From Deltaproteobacteria bacterium (GTDB taxonomy: Archaea > Thermoplasmatota > Poseidoniia > Poseidoniales > Poseidoniaceae), in contig JAOMAZ010000004.1 in the NCBI GenBank assembly GCA_028344335.1, forward strand, positions 1 through 62,008: a DNA stretch of 62,008 nucleotides, in the 5' to 3' direction. Position numbers and translations under genes: made by a program. The notes under the pieces are model-generated. The model did no database searches. It was given only the letters and a program-made list of their open reading frames with translations, and had not been told where the DNA came from. Below, one piece after another: positions 34,989 to 45,100 of the stretch (its first letter is position 1; each line of letters opens with the position of its first letter).

Positions 34989-35978
34989 TCATCCCAACAG
35001 AGCGAAAGCCAAAGCGACTGGATCACCGAATAAAAACAATGGAATTATCGCAGGAAAAAGCATTGTAATTAATGGAATCTTTGGACTGACCCAAGCGGAT
35101 ACGGCACCCTGCTCAATCAATGCATCTACTTGTTCTGCCAACTCCTCCGCACTTGGTGTTCGGCGGGGCGCTCTTGTTTGGCTCTTGATTCCAGCACTGC
35201 CATCGGGTTTTTCTATAACTTGGTCCATCAACCATACATGTTTTTCTTGAACCATATCTAATGGCATTCGTATCGAATGCCAAGCCATTCGTAAATCTTT
35301 GAGGCTTTTCAAATTACTTTTCTTAAGATTAAGTGCTAATAAAATTAAAGGAAGTAATAGGAATGCAATCCCTCCCCAAATAAACAATGAAAAGACAGGA
35401 GGTGTGCTAATTACTACCTCGCTAGGTTGGAAAATCGGTGCCAAGGTAGACCAACTTGGGATTAATAATGCCACCCACATCAAGGCCTTTGCATCTGCTC
35501 CTCCATGCAATAAGCGAAGACGCCATGCGAATTCAAACACAATAACCATAGCAAATGCAAGCATGACTTCAAACCAAAGAATTCTCTGTTCAGAAGCCGA
35601 ACCGTCTAGCAAAGTGAGGGCATCTCCAGGTGCATACTTGATAGCCCCTAATATCACTCCAGCAGCACCAATAAGATAACAGAAAGCAACTGCAACATCC
35701 ATCTTTTCTCCTTTTAGAATTGAGGGTATAGTAGGTCTACCAATCACAGAAACTGAAGCAAAGGAAAGAGCCGCAAGAGCACTGGCCCAGATTGTCCAAT
35801 CTGCCCCTTTAATCATTAATTCTAATCCCCAAATAAATATCAACGGCTTAGACCAAGCAATCCAATGCTCATTCGGGATGCGCCTATCTCGATTATCGAG
35901 CCAAGCTCCAATAGCGAAGCAAACGGCTAGTGAAAACCACCTTGCATAGCCTAGAATTTCCAATGTATCCTCTACCAT
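34989..35978 (-). CDS. A24-family prepilin peptidase (PibD/FlaK-like)
   Basis: This 329-residue polytopic membrane protein contains the two aspartate motifs of A24 peptidases: AIGAWLDNRDRRIPN at about residue 25, where the first Asp sits before RRIPN, and LHGGADAKALM at about residue 160, in place of the usual GGxD/GxGD. These aspartates cleave the class III signal peptides of archaeal pilins and archaellins. About eight hydrophobic segments are visible, and a cytoplasmic loop of roughly 85 residues (230-315) lies before the last helix. No pilin gene is visible next to it, so its substrates are encoded elsewhere. Confidence 0.88.
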   Translation of the reverse strand: MVEDTLEILGYARWFSLAVCFAIGAWLDNRDRRIPNEHWIAWSKPLIFIWGLELMIKGADWTIWASALAALSFASVSVIGRPTIPSILKGEKMDVAVAFCYLIGAAGVILGAIKYAPGDALTLLDGSASEQRILWFEVMLAFAMVIVFEFAWRLRLLHGGADAKALMWVALLIPSWSTLAPIFQPSEVVISTPPVFSLFIWGGIAFLLLPLILLALNLKKSNLKSLKDLRMAWHSIRMPLDMVQEKHVWLMDQVIEKPDGSAGIKSQTRAPRRTPSAEELAEQVDALIEQGAVSAWVSPKIPLITMLFPAIIPLFLFGDPVALAFALLG

Positions 35979-36055
35979 TAGCAGTCCGTGGTAGCAATTG
36001 CCTTAAATCACAAATGGTCGCAGCCGGCCTTGTAGGAGATAATAGGTGATGAATC

Positions 36056-36328
36056 ATGTCTGCCGATATCGAAGTAAAACTCCAGCAAGTCGCGACGGTG
36101 ATTAACCAATTAGATGACCCTAAAGTGCCTCGTAATATTCGAAAAGGTGCAAAGGACTCCGTCGAACAATGGTTGTTAAACAAGGCTAAGCAACTCGATG
36201 TACGAATTGCAATTACTCAAAATAAACTTGAGGAATTATACGAAGACCCTAACATTCCCCCGGAATTTGGAACCTTAATCCTTCAGATTAACACTGCACT
36301 TGAGCAAATGTTGGCTGACGCACTTTGA
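36056..36328 (+). CDS. UPF0147 family protein
   Basis: This 90-residue helical protein matches the archaeal UPF0147 family: VATVINQLDDPKVPRNIRKG near the start, then a helix-rich C-terminus (LYEDPNIPPEFGTLILQINT). Function is unknown. A strong ribosome-binding site AGGTGAT (36044-36050) lies five bases before the ATG, and TTAAAT at 36003-36008 is a likely TATA box. Confidence 0.92.
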   Translation: MSADIEVKLQQVATVINQLDDPKVPRNIRKGAKDSVEQWLLNKAKQLDVRIAITQNKLEELYEDPNIPPEFGTLILQINTALEQMLADAL

Positions 36329-36356
36329 ATTGAATAGTCAATTTGCCTAAACGGGC

Positions 36357-37784
36357 TTATTCTTCTTCGTCATCAGGTTCCAATCGAGCCAATAATAGTT
36401 GAACCGCTTCCATTGCGTGCTCATCGATGACACCGGCTTCGAGTGAAGTTTTAATCATCTTCAAATGTCTACTGCCAAGTACTAATTCTGCTGCTTTCAT
36501 AACAAGTACCTTTTCATCTTCGGTCACAGAATTAGATTCAATTGCTCGGTTTATCGCAACTAAGCCAGCCATCTTGTCCATAGTTTCCTCAGTGAATCCC
36601 ATTTTGTGTTGGATTCGATTTAGAGCATCTAATTCCTTTGAGGTTAGTACTCCATCGGCTAATGCCTCCTTATATGCTTCCATCAAATCAGGGGCCCGTT
36701 CAGACATCAGAATTGCAATTGGTCTAGTAGGCTCAATGTTTTCAAGAATAATCTTGAATATAACGACGAATGGAACCGATAGTACCATTCCAACAATACC
36801 CCAAAGCCAGAAACCAAATGCTGCAACTATTAACAATAGAACTGGGCTAATATCAAGTTTACTGCCACACCATTTTGTCTCGATTACATTTCCCCAAACT
36901 TGTTGATTTACGATGAGCAAAATACCCATGAATAAAACTGCGCCTGGATCAAGCATAATAAATCCGAGAATGATAGGGGGGATGCTGGCTATTAGTGAAC
37001 CAATATATGGCACATAGTTGAGAATGAAAGTTAACAAAGCCCAAAGGAACCACAAATCAATACCGAAAGATGAAAGAATGATTCCAGCGATGATTGCTGT
37101 TCCAACTCCTACCCCTGTTTTTACGATAATATATACATTGATACTTTCTTCAATGGCTGCTCTAACATTTTTGATTTTTTCGTTTGCCTCTCCAGGGTAG
37201 GCTGCTGAAATTCGACCTGGAAGAAGGCCTGCTTCAAAAATAATGAACATTAAAAAGAATAAAACTGTAATCGCTGTTGTTCCTAAAGCACCAGCAAAAG
37301 AAAGAACCTTTCCGAATAAATCAGAGACATCTCCACCCTCTTCTATCACACCAAATGTCACAAGATGATCGTTTACGGTCTTATTAGAATCTTCACCATC
37401 CTCTTCTAACGCCGGTCCAAATATTGCTGAATCTTTCATCTCTTGATATCTTAACTCAAGGTTTTCATTATAATCCGCCATTTTATCTTCGTCTTTTGAT
37501 AAATCATTAATTTGGGAATATGAATAATAAGCGCTGCTAACCAATAGTAAAAGGAAAAGCATCAACACCGTAAAATATGAAAGATACAAATTGAAACCTG
37601 TTTTATTCAGTGCATCAGCACCAGGTTTGAGAATAAAATAAACGCCAAGAGCGATAATAAATGGTTTCAATACATCTTCCAAGACAATGGCTGCAAAAAT
37701 TATCAGGGTCAAGAGAACGATGAAGTTGGTTATGACACCAAGCCTTCTTGCGAACTGGGTGCCGTCAACAACCGCCTCATCCAT
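36357..37784 (-). CDS. AI-2E family membrane permease (UPF0118) with C-terminal helical domain
   Basis: The 475-residue protein has about eight membrane helices in the AI-2E/PerM pattern. Conserved segments include IEESINVYIIVKTGVGVGTA, ALLTFILNYVPYIGSLIASI (the family's NYIPYIG motif) and IVGMVLSVPFVVIFKIILE. Family members include AI-2 exporters, sodium/proton antiporters and PerM-like permeases, so substrate cannot be named. After the last helix a soluble helical domain of about 120 residues (MEAYKEALADGVLTSKELDA, then two further helical pairs) resembles a TerB or EF-hand-like arrangement. This is longer than in most bacterial members. Confidence 0.9.
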   Translation of the reverse strand: MDEAVVDGTQFARRLGVITNFIVLLTLIIFAAIVLEDVLKPFIIALGVYFILKPGADALNKTGFNLYLSYFTVLMLFLLLLVSSAYYSYSQINDLSKDEDKMADYNENLELRYQEMKDSAIFGPALEEDGEDSNKTVNDHLVTFGVIEEGGDVSDLFGKVLSFAGALGTTAITVLFFLMFIIFEAGLLPGRISAAYPGEANEKIKNVRAAIEESINVYIIVKTGVGVGTAIIAGIILSSFGIDLWFLWALLTFILNYVPYIGSLIASIPPIILGFIMLDPGAVLFMGILLIVNQQVWGNVIETKWCGSKLDISPVLLLIVAAFGFWLWGIVGMVLSVPFVVIFKIILENIEPTRPIAILMSERAPDLMEAYKEALADGVLTSKELDALNRIQHKMGFTEETMDKMAGLVAINRAIESNSVTEDEKVLVMKAAELVLGSRHLKMIKTSLEAGVIDEHAMEAVQLLLARLEPDDEEE

Positions 37785-37851
37785 AGTATCCCATCACATG
37801 ACCCATACATAACCAATGCCCAAGTATCAACTTAATTCTTGACATAAAGAA

Positions 37852-38625
37852 TCATTCAGGGAAATTGCAGACTGGCATTACTGTGTTGGCGGCAGTTGCT
37901 TGAGAATCCCTTGTCATTGCAATTAATCCAATCTCTATATTTTTATCAAAAAGGTCAATTCCCCAACTTAAGGCATGATTAATGCTGGTTCCAGAATGGT
38001 GATGGACTGCAACCTTTGAACATAGTAATTGCTTGAGAATCTCCTCACCGATTCCAGTTGCGGCAATTGCAATGTTCTGATCGCACCAAAGCCCCGAACC
38101 CCACATTGGGGTATCTCCGACTCTCCCGAGAGGGCGTCCACTACATCCGCCGGTTGAAGATGCAACGGCTAAATTACCATCCTTATCTCTGGCAACAGCG
38201 CCTACAGTATCAGTTGCACTGGGGCTCTTACTTCCAACTACTGATGCCTTTCTATGCCCTTTAAGGTCTGCAAAATGTCTCGCTCCACGGCCTGCAAGGA
38301 TGTGGAAATCCTCGCTCAGTAAATCCGCTGCAACCCTGATTGGGTTTGGGGTATCTTCGATTGCCATAATCAATCCAAGTTTTCCATCACTCGTTGCAAC
38401 TGCAGCATCTAATTGCAGACTGCCATCAGCACGGTATCTACCACCGGTTCCGGCATTCAATACTGGGTCATCTTCCATAATTACTACCGCCTCCACAACG
38501 GCTTCGAGTGCTGAGCCTCCTGCATTGAGAATTTGCCACCCCCGTTGAGTAGCCGCATCTACTCCTGGTTGATCACTTGCAGTGTGTCCAGCACCACCGT
38601 GGCAAATTATTGAGGCTTTATCCAT
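37852..38625 (-). CDS. isoaspartyl peptidase / plant-type L-asparaginase (Ntn hydrolase)
   Basis: This 257-residue member of the asparaginase 2 family cleaves itself before a threonine that becomes the nucleophile. The family opens with IICHGGAGH, and GGSALEAVVEAVVIMEDDP and LNAGTGGRYRADGSLQLDAA follow. SATDTVGAVARDKDGNLAVA carries the autocleavage site at about Thr139, and SSTGGCSGRPLGRVGDTP is the oxyanion and substrate region. It should hydrolyse isoaspartyl dipeptides from damaged proteins and possibly asparagine. It is slightly short at the C-terminus. The start overlaps the end of the MFS gene by eight bases, so the two are translationally linked. Confidence 0.92.
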   Translation of the reverse strand: MDKASIICHGGAGHTASDQPGVDAATQRGWQILNAGGSALEAVVEAVVIMEDDPVLNAGTGGRYRADGSLQLDAAVATSDGKLGLIMAIEDTPNPIRVAADLLSEDFHILAGRGARHFADLKGHRKASVVGSKSPSATDTVGAVARDKDGNLAVASSTGGCSGRPLGRVGDTPMWGSGLWCDQNIAIAATGIGEEILKQLLCSKVAVHHHSGTSINHALSWGIDLFDKNIEIGLIAMTRDSQATAANTVMPVCNFPE

Positions 38626-39961
38626 CTATTCCTACACCTTCCAAAGCGGGGTCATCTGCATTCCATGCTCCCCCGAAAATATGAATAAATAAGCCTATGA
38701 TTGAGAAGATTCCGCATAACCAAAACACAGTATGATAAGTGAAGAATCCTTGCTCTTTATTTGTCAAATCCCATATAAGTCCTCCAATTAAGACTCCAAC
38801 CAAAGTGGAAAGTGAACGAAGACTTTCGGCAACACCCATCACCAATCCCTTTTCTGAAACCCCCGAATGGTTGCTAAGCATGGCCATGTTACTTGGGGTG
38901 AATAGCCCATTACCAAGAGCAATAATGAAACTAACTAATAGTATTCCAAACCAAGCAAAGGAGATGTCTACGTACGGAGTTAGAGTCAGACCGATTGCTG
39001 CTGAGACCAAACCAAATGCCATCAAGCGGCTTGAACCGAAGCGTGTTGTGAGCGGACCAATTAATACCCCCTGCACAAGAAGACCTGAAAGACCAATGAA
39101 ACCGAATACCAAACCGTTATCCGATTCAGAAAAGCCTAAGCCTCCCTGTTGAGGACTCATCATAGTGAATAAGATGAAAGATACATGCATGATGGTAAAA
39201 CCAACCCAAAATGCCATTGCACTCCACATCAGTGGGCTCAAAATTGGCCGTGAAAGCAATGCAAAAATATCTTTAAATTTGCGTTTTAATTCTCGCATAG
39301 GGTTTGTATTTTTGGTTTTACTTCGAGATTCCACTGGTAGGCTCTCTGGTAGCCACCAAATCGATAACAAAAAGGCGATACCCGAAAGAAGAGATGAAGC
39401 GATACAAGGAAGAAGATAAGGATTTGAATCGAATATTGTATCTTGAAAAATTGAAGTCCAATTCCAGTCAGCTGGGCGAGATAGCCAGCCTCCAAGTGCT
39501 GGCCCAATGGTGAATCCCACTCCGAAAGCGACCCCTAACAAGCCCTGCCTCTTTGCCACTTCATGAGGTTTAGAAACATCAGATATGTAAGCTCTAGCAA
39601 CAGGGATGTTGGCATTGAAAATTCCGCTAAGCACTCTGGCAATAAATGCCATCCAAAGGGTGGTTGACAAACCGAATAGGATGAATGTTCCCGTATTTCC
39701 AAGTAGGCCAATCATCAGAATTGGTCGCCTACCATATTTGTCAGACAAAGAACCCCAAAAGGAAGAAAATAAGAAAACGGCTGCTGCATAACCAGACATT
39801 AAGGTTGCAACCCAAAAACCAATTTCAGCATCTGGACCTGAGAGATGGGCAACCATGAAAGTAAGGAATGGAATAATAATTCCAAAACCAATCATGTCTA
39901 CTAATACGACAATGGTTATGATAAGAAGAGAACCTTGCCCTGCTACTTTGGCCTCAGTCAT
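38618..39961 (-). CDS. MFS transporter, drug/proton antiporter (TetA-like) group
   Basis: This 447-residue protein has about 12 hydrophobic helices. The cytoplasmic loop between helices 2 and 3 carries the MFS signature GSLSDKYGRRPILMIG, and helix 5 has the antiporter-like GPALGGWLSRP. These features place it with TetA-like efflux pumps, but the substrate is unknown. A basic central loop (SKTKNTNPMRELKRKFKDIF) separates the two halves. The gene is cotranscribed with the downstream isoaspartyl peptidase. Confidence 0.92.
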   Translation of the reverse strand: MTEAKVAGQGSLLIITIVVLVDMIGFGIIIPFLTFMVAHLSGPDAEIGFWVATLMSGYAAAVFLFSSFWGSLSDKYGRRPILMIGLLGNTGTFILFGLSTTLWMAFIARVLSGIFNANIPVARAYISDVSKPHEVAKRQGLLGVAFGVGFTIGPALGGWLSRPADWNWTSIFQDTIFDSNPYLLPCIASSLLSGIAFLLSIWWLPESLPVESRSKTKNTNPMRELKRKFKDIFALLSRPILSPLMWSAMAFWVGFTIMHVSFILFTMMSPQQGGLGFSESDNGLVFGFIGLSGLLVQGVLIGPLTTRFGSSRLMAFGLVSAAIGLTLTPYVDISFAWFGILLVSFIIALGNGLFTPSNMAMLSNHSGVSEKGLVMGVAESLRSLSTLVGVLIGGLIWDLTNKEQGFFTYHTVFWLCGIFSIIGLFIHIFGGAWNADDPALEGVGIDG

Positions 39962-40031
39962 CCTTGGCTGCTAGGCCTTTTGCCTTTCAATATCTCCATC
40001 ATTATGATGCAGGGGGAAGTAGTTTGAGAAA

Positions 40032-42056
40032 TCAAGCCGGAGTTCCACTTAGATCAATTTCTGGAGTTAAGATATCGATAACATTTGTGAGTCTCTCTAC
40101 AAGGCCTGGTTTCTTGTCTGTCATGACAAGAGCCCATTGCATTACTTCATCCAAAGTGTCCACAGGGATGACTTCTATTTCATCTATGTATTCATCATCT
40201 AGGAGTACATCTTGGGCGTTTGCTTTGGGAATCAAAACTGTCTTCACACCACTCTTTGCAGCAGCCTCAATCTTGGCTGTTACTCCACCAACAGGGAGAA
40301 CTTCTCCTCGCACAGATAACGAGCCTGTCATGGCCAAGTCTTGGCGGATTGGAATTTCTTCTAAGGCTGAGATGATTGCGGTAGCGATGGTGATACTTGC
40401 TGAATCTCCATCAACGCCATGAGTGTCAACGAATTGGATGTGGATGTCAAAGTCCGATACATCCTTGCCGGTCAATTTCTTGACAACTGCTGAAACATTT
40501 GTAACGCTTTCTTTAGCGATATCAGATAGCCCGCCGGTTGCGAATACTTTGCCCCCAGAGGCTTGAGAAGGTGTAACAAGTGCCTCGACTGGTAGCATAA
40601 TTCCACTATAATCGGAAAGTCCTGAATCGGCACCTAAAACTGCAAGGCCGTTTACTCTACCTACTCTTTGACCCTTGTTGACCAAGAGGCTGTATTGTTG
40701 ACGGCGCTCAATCATTCGGTCTGCAACTTGTTGTTCAAGTGGTTTGGCAATTCTACGTGCTGCCATAACGTGGCGAGAAGATGTTAATTCACTTCCTTCT
40801 TCCACTGCTAAGTCTCCTGAAATTCTGACCAAACCGCCAAGTTCACGGAGTCGTAGAGATAACTTGCCTCTCCTTCCACTTCTTCGCTGAGCTTCTCGCA
40901 AAATCATTCCAACTGCGCTCTTGTTGAAGTGAGGTATCTCTCTATTACTGCCTATATCTCTGCGTACTTCTTGAGCAATGAAGCGAATTAAACGGCGGCG
41001 ATTCATTGCGGTATCTGACATATCACTATTGACGAATACTTCGTATCCATAGCCACGGATTCTACTACGTAAAGCAGGGTGCATACCTTGGATAGCATCG
41101 AGGTTGCCGGCAGCAACAAGAATAAAATCGCATGGAACTGGTTCACTCTTAGTCAAAGCCCCACTGCTTCTTTCACTACGGCCACTGATTGGGAAAGCGC
41201 GCTCTTGCATTGCTGTTAGCAAAGCCTGCTGCTCTTCAAGGCGTAGTAAGTTGATTTCGTCGATGAATAGAACTCCACCATTTGCTTTGTGGATTGCTCC
41301 TGCTTCAACTCTTTCGTGGGCTGGAGTTTCCATTCCTCCAGACTGGAATGGGTCGTGGCGGACATCGCCAAGTAAGCTACCAGCAAGAGTTGCAGTTGCA
41401 TCTATGAATGGAGGTTCATCATCTCGCTGATGCTTTACCAATAATTTCGGTAGATTTGCTTCATCACCTGAGCGCATTCTATTGGAGATGAACATATATG
41501 CAAATGCCAGTAAAAGGAGACCAAAGAATAGAGTCATAAAATCCCCGCTCTTGAAGGCAAATACCAAGAATAGGAATGCAACTATTGCAACACCAAACAG
41601 CAATTGTTTCTGCTGCTTCTCTCTTTGTGAGCGGATTAATTCTCGCTGAGCCTTGATTAGACGGTCTCCACGGCCGGCGGGAACAGTACGAACTCTTGGT
41701 TCATTGTCATCATCATCATTAGGGTAGCAGAGTGTATCAACGAGGTCATCTTGGGGAAGTAATTCCGTCATTGAACGTGCTAACATCGATTTTCCTGTCC
41801 CTGGATCTCCAATCATCATCATGTGTCTGCGTTGTTCAGCCGCCTTGCGAATAACCACCGAAGCATCCTCTTGTCCGATAACTTGGTCCACTAGTCCATC
41901 TGGGATTGGTACATCTTCAGTTGATTGGAAATCCACTGAATCTAACCATTCGACTATCGATTCCTCAATAATTGGGTCAGGAGAATCTAACTCCTCCACA
42001 ATTTCAGTTACACTTTTCTCCGAGGTATCTTCCTCTAAGGGTGTAGCATCTCCCAT
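40032..42056 (-). CDS. lonB: archaeal membrane-bound ATP-dependent protease LonB
   Basis: This 674-residue AAA+ protease has Walker A GDPGTGKSMLARSM (about residue 95) and two adjacent membrane helices (about 152-195) inserted into the ATPase domain, the hallmark of archaeal LonB. Walker B is NGGVLFIDEINLL and the sensor region PVPCDFILVAAGNLD. The C-terminal S16 protease domain has catalytic Ser in THGVDGDSASIT (about residue 549) and Lys in GGVTAKIEAAAKSG. It degrades misfolded and short-lived proteins at the membrane. A ribosome-binding site (GGAGG, seven bases before the ATG) is present. LonB lacks the N-terminal LON domain of bacterial Lon; a free-standing one is encoded at 60753. Confidence 0.96.
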   Translation of the reverse strand: MGDATPLEEDTSEKSVTEIVEELDSPDPIIEESIVEWLDSVDFQSTEDVPIPDGLVDQVIGQEDASVVIRKAAEQRRHMMMIGDPGTGKSMLARSMTELLPQDDLVDTLCYPNDDDDNEPRVRTVPAGRGDRLIKAQRELIRSQREKQQKQLLFGVAIVAFLFLVFAFKSGDFMTLFFGLLLLAFAYMFISNRMRSGDEANLPKLLVKHQRDDEPPFIDATATLAGSLLGDVRHDPFQSGGMETPAHERVEAGAIHKANGGVLFIDEINLLRLEEQQALLTAMQERAFPISGRSERSSGALTKSEPVPCDFILVAAGNLDAIQGMHPALRSRIRGYGYEVFVNSDMSDTAMNRRRLIRFIAQEVRRDIGSNREIPHFNKSAVGMILREAQRRSGRRGKLSLRLRELGGLVRISGDLAVEEGSELTSSRHVMAARRIAKPLEQQVADRMIERRQQYSLLVNKGQRVGRVNGLAVLGADSGLSDYSGIMLPVEALVTPSQASGGKVFATGGLSDIAKESVTNVSAVVKKLTGKDVSDFDIHIQFVDTHGVDGDSASITIATAIISALEEIPIRQDLAMTGSLSVRGEVLPVGGVTAKIEAAAKSGVKTVLIPKANAQDVLLDDEYIDEIEVIPVDTLDEVMQWALVMTDKKPGLVERLTNVIDILTPEIDLSGTPA

Positions 42057-42120
42057 GTTTGTGCCTCCATCTGCAACTGCTTTATGGGTTCGCCAAAAAA
42101 CAGAACATTATTTCTCCCTT

Positions 42121-45100
42121 TCAAAGACCGTTTTCTTGCAAGTATTGTGCACCATAGTGCTGCCACTGTTCCATACTCCATCCGACTGGAAGTCCCGCTG
42201 CTGGTATAGGGGGGCCTGCTTGTGGAGGCGGGGCTGCGAACAATTCCTGCGCTCCACCGAAGGAAGAGTTTGCTACGGTATCTGTTGCTGGTAGAACCAT
42301 TGTATGATCAATTAAGGATGTGAATGAATCGCCATCACCCTTGCGACCTCCTAATAACAAAATCGAAAGAAGAACGAGTATAATTGCTCCCATTGCAATT
42401 CCAATATAAGTGAAGTTAAGATTGCTAGATTTAGCTGATTCAACTTGAGACTGCACATCATCAGAAATGCACTTAGCACCATCAACCGCACAGGCACTTT
42501 TGTGGTCATCCTTAGTTGAATTGAGTTCAGATTGCTTCTCAACGTATTCATCAGTACCCTCTTCAAGACTGGCTATTGCTTCCTCAAGAGACGCAATTCG
42601 GTTCTCCAAAGTCATGATGTGTGCGTCAAGTTCACGGGAGTCCATGGTACTAGGGTCAACAGGGAATTCTGTGATGTTCCAGTAAATTGTTCCGTGGTAT
42701 TTACGATCATTGCCGTCTGTGTCGACTGCATTAACATCTACTAATTTGAGTTGATCATTATACAGAAGACCATCACTACTTCGGTCGAATGGTAGGAAGA
42801 AGGACCAACTTGTTTGTACTCCTGTATGTTCGATTGTTTGGAACTCATAACAGATTCCATCTAGAATAGAACAAATTTGCCAGCCACTCTTAAGGTGATT
42901 CAAACCAAGATTTGCATTAACAACTGTCAAGGTTACTCTTGCATCCTTGCCAACTAGTCCGTTTTCTATCTCAACAAAGATATCAGCGCTTGGGTCGCTA
43001 TCAGAGACATATAAGGGCAGTGCATCGTAGACAACTACAGTGAAGGTGTAGGTTGATGAATCATCATGCCTATCGATAACTGTAATCATAACTGTCTTGT
43101 CGCCAGTTGTATCCCAACCCATTGTTAGTGCATTGGATAACATGCTGTGGCGAGCAGAGTGGGCTGGGCTTGCAGCAACTGAAACTAAAATGTCATTATT
43201 ATCGTCATCAACATCATCCATGTAATCAGCAAGCATAATTATCTTCTCTTCACCCTTCTTCAGCATCATACCGTCGAATTCTGAAAGGTCAATAGTTGGT
43301 GCATCATTGATATTATTGACCGATACGATGACAACAGTATCGGAAAATTGTGTTCCATCACTTGCACGAAGAGTTAACCTTGCTTGGCCAAAGACATCTT
43401 GGTCAATTGTTTCAATGTTAAGTGTCTGGCCAGTCACTGATGCAGTTATTAGGTCGCGGTTGTCGTTTTCCAAGACTGCTACGATAAGACTGCTAGAATC
43501 GACTGATGCACCCGTGTCATCGGTATCGGAAAGGTAATTCGAAAGCATGATGCTGTCCGAGGACCCTTCATCCATGTGAATGCTTGTAACGGCACCCCAA
43601 CGAGGCTGGCCATTCTCAATTACATTGAACAATAAAGTTCCACTTGTGGTATCCTCTCCATCATCGACTATGACGTAGATACCGCTTGGCATTGGAGTTC
43701 CATGTACATCTCTCTGTATATTATTGAAAAGAACTGTCATCTTTCCAGTTGTTGAATCCCAAGAGATGAAGTTTGGACTGGTACTTGTGATTTCCAATTC
43801 TGAAAGTGGCATTTCCATGTCGCTAATATGCCCCACCATGCTAACTGCTGTTTCTACTTCCACCTTGACAGAGGGGTATGGTTCAGGGACAATTACGGGT
43901 AGTGCATTGTTCAGACTGAATGCATCTTCTTTGATTACCCAATCGCTTTCTTGACCACCCGCGTCAACGAATTGAACACGTATGTCGTACAGGCCGCTCA
44001 TCATTGTTGAATCTGGCTCAAACTGGAACTCGTACCTCTCGTTGGAAGTTCCTTCTCCCATCAGGGTCTGACCTCCCATTACCAAGGAGGAACTCCATGA
44101 ATCAGCATTTGCTATGGAAATTTCCAGTTTTGGAACCATCGTATCCATTTCATCGACTCCATCTGAAGGATCTCCCCTTACTTCCACGACCACAGTTTCC
44201 CCACGGTCAACTTCAGGGTCTCCGATAATGGTTGGGTTAGAACAAATCGGCGGCATATCATGAAGCATTTCCTTATTCACTACATTGTTTCCATAATTGC
44301 CGTCACCTGTGGTGTCAGTTATCTTGGCTCTCAGGGCAACATCCCATGCATTTTCAGACAATGAACTGGTATCAAACTGTGCTGTCATTACCTGAGTAGA
44401 ACCACTGCCACTAGTGGTTAGAGTATTGATTATTCCAGTATCAATCTCTGTTTCCGTTGCGCCATTGATTTGGAAGAACCGTATCATCCCACCATCGTTG
44501 TAAGTATCGATTCCATTATTGCTGATCGTTGCAGTGAGATCCAAAACATCTCCAGTGACCCATGACTCTGCTCCATTAGAATTCGACACCGTGAAGTCTT
44601 GTATTCCGAGGTCAATTGGTGGTGCCATGGTTCCATCAGCCGCTACGAAAACATCCTCTCCAAAACTGGAAGTGCTCCAGCCAGAGAAAAGTGCAGAGAC
44701 CACATTCATGTTAGATGCGCCTCCACCTACCAAACTGTTTGGAACTGTCCAAGATGTGCTTGACCACTGATTGCCGGTGAGGGAGATTGTCTCGAATCCT
44801 GTGCCCCCTCCAACGTTGCCACTATTACTAGCATAACCGCCATTGTTGAGAAGCCATGCCTCCCAGCAATTGCCACCCTTAGTGCCATCACTATAGGCAT
44901 GAGAATTGCAGACCTCCTCGGTCACTGCAGCATACAACTTGAACGAAGAAGGTGGAGTTCCAGAGCCAGTGTACTTCACATTAACACTGATGGCAGAGGT
45001 GCCATCACCATTATCGCTCTGACCGATGGTCATTGCATAATCCGATGCTGTGGAATGCATATTTCCACCACTTGAGACGTATGAATCCCAGCAAGTGTTT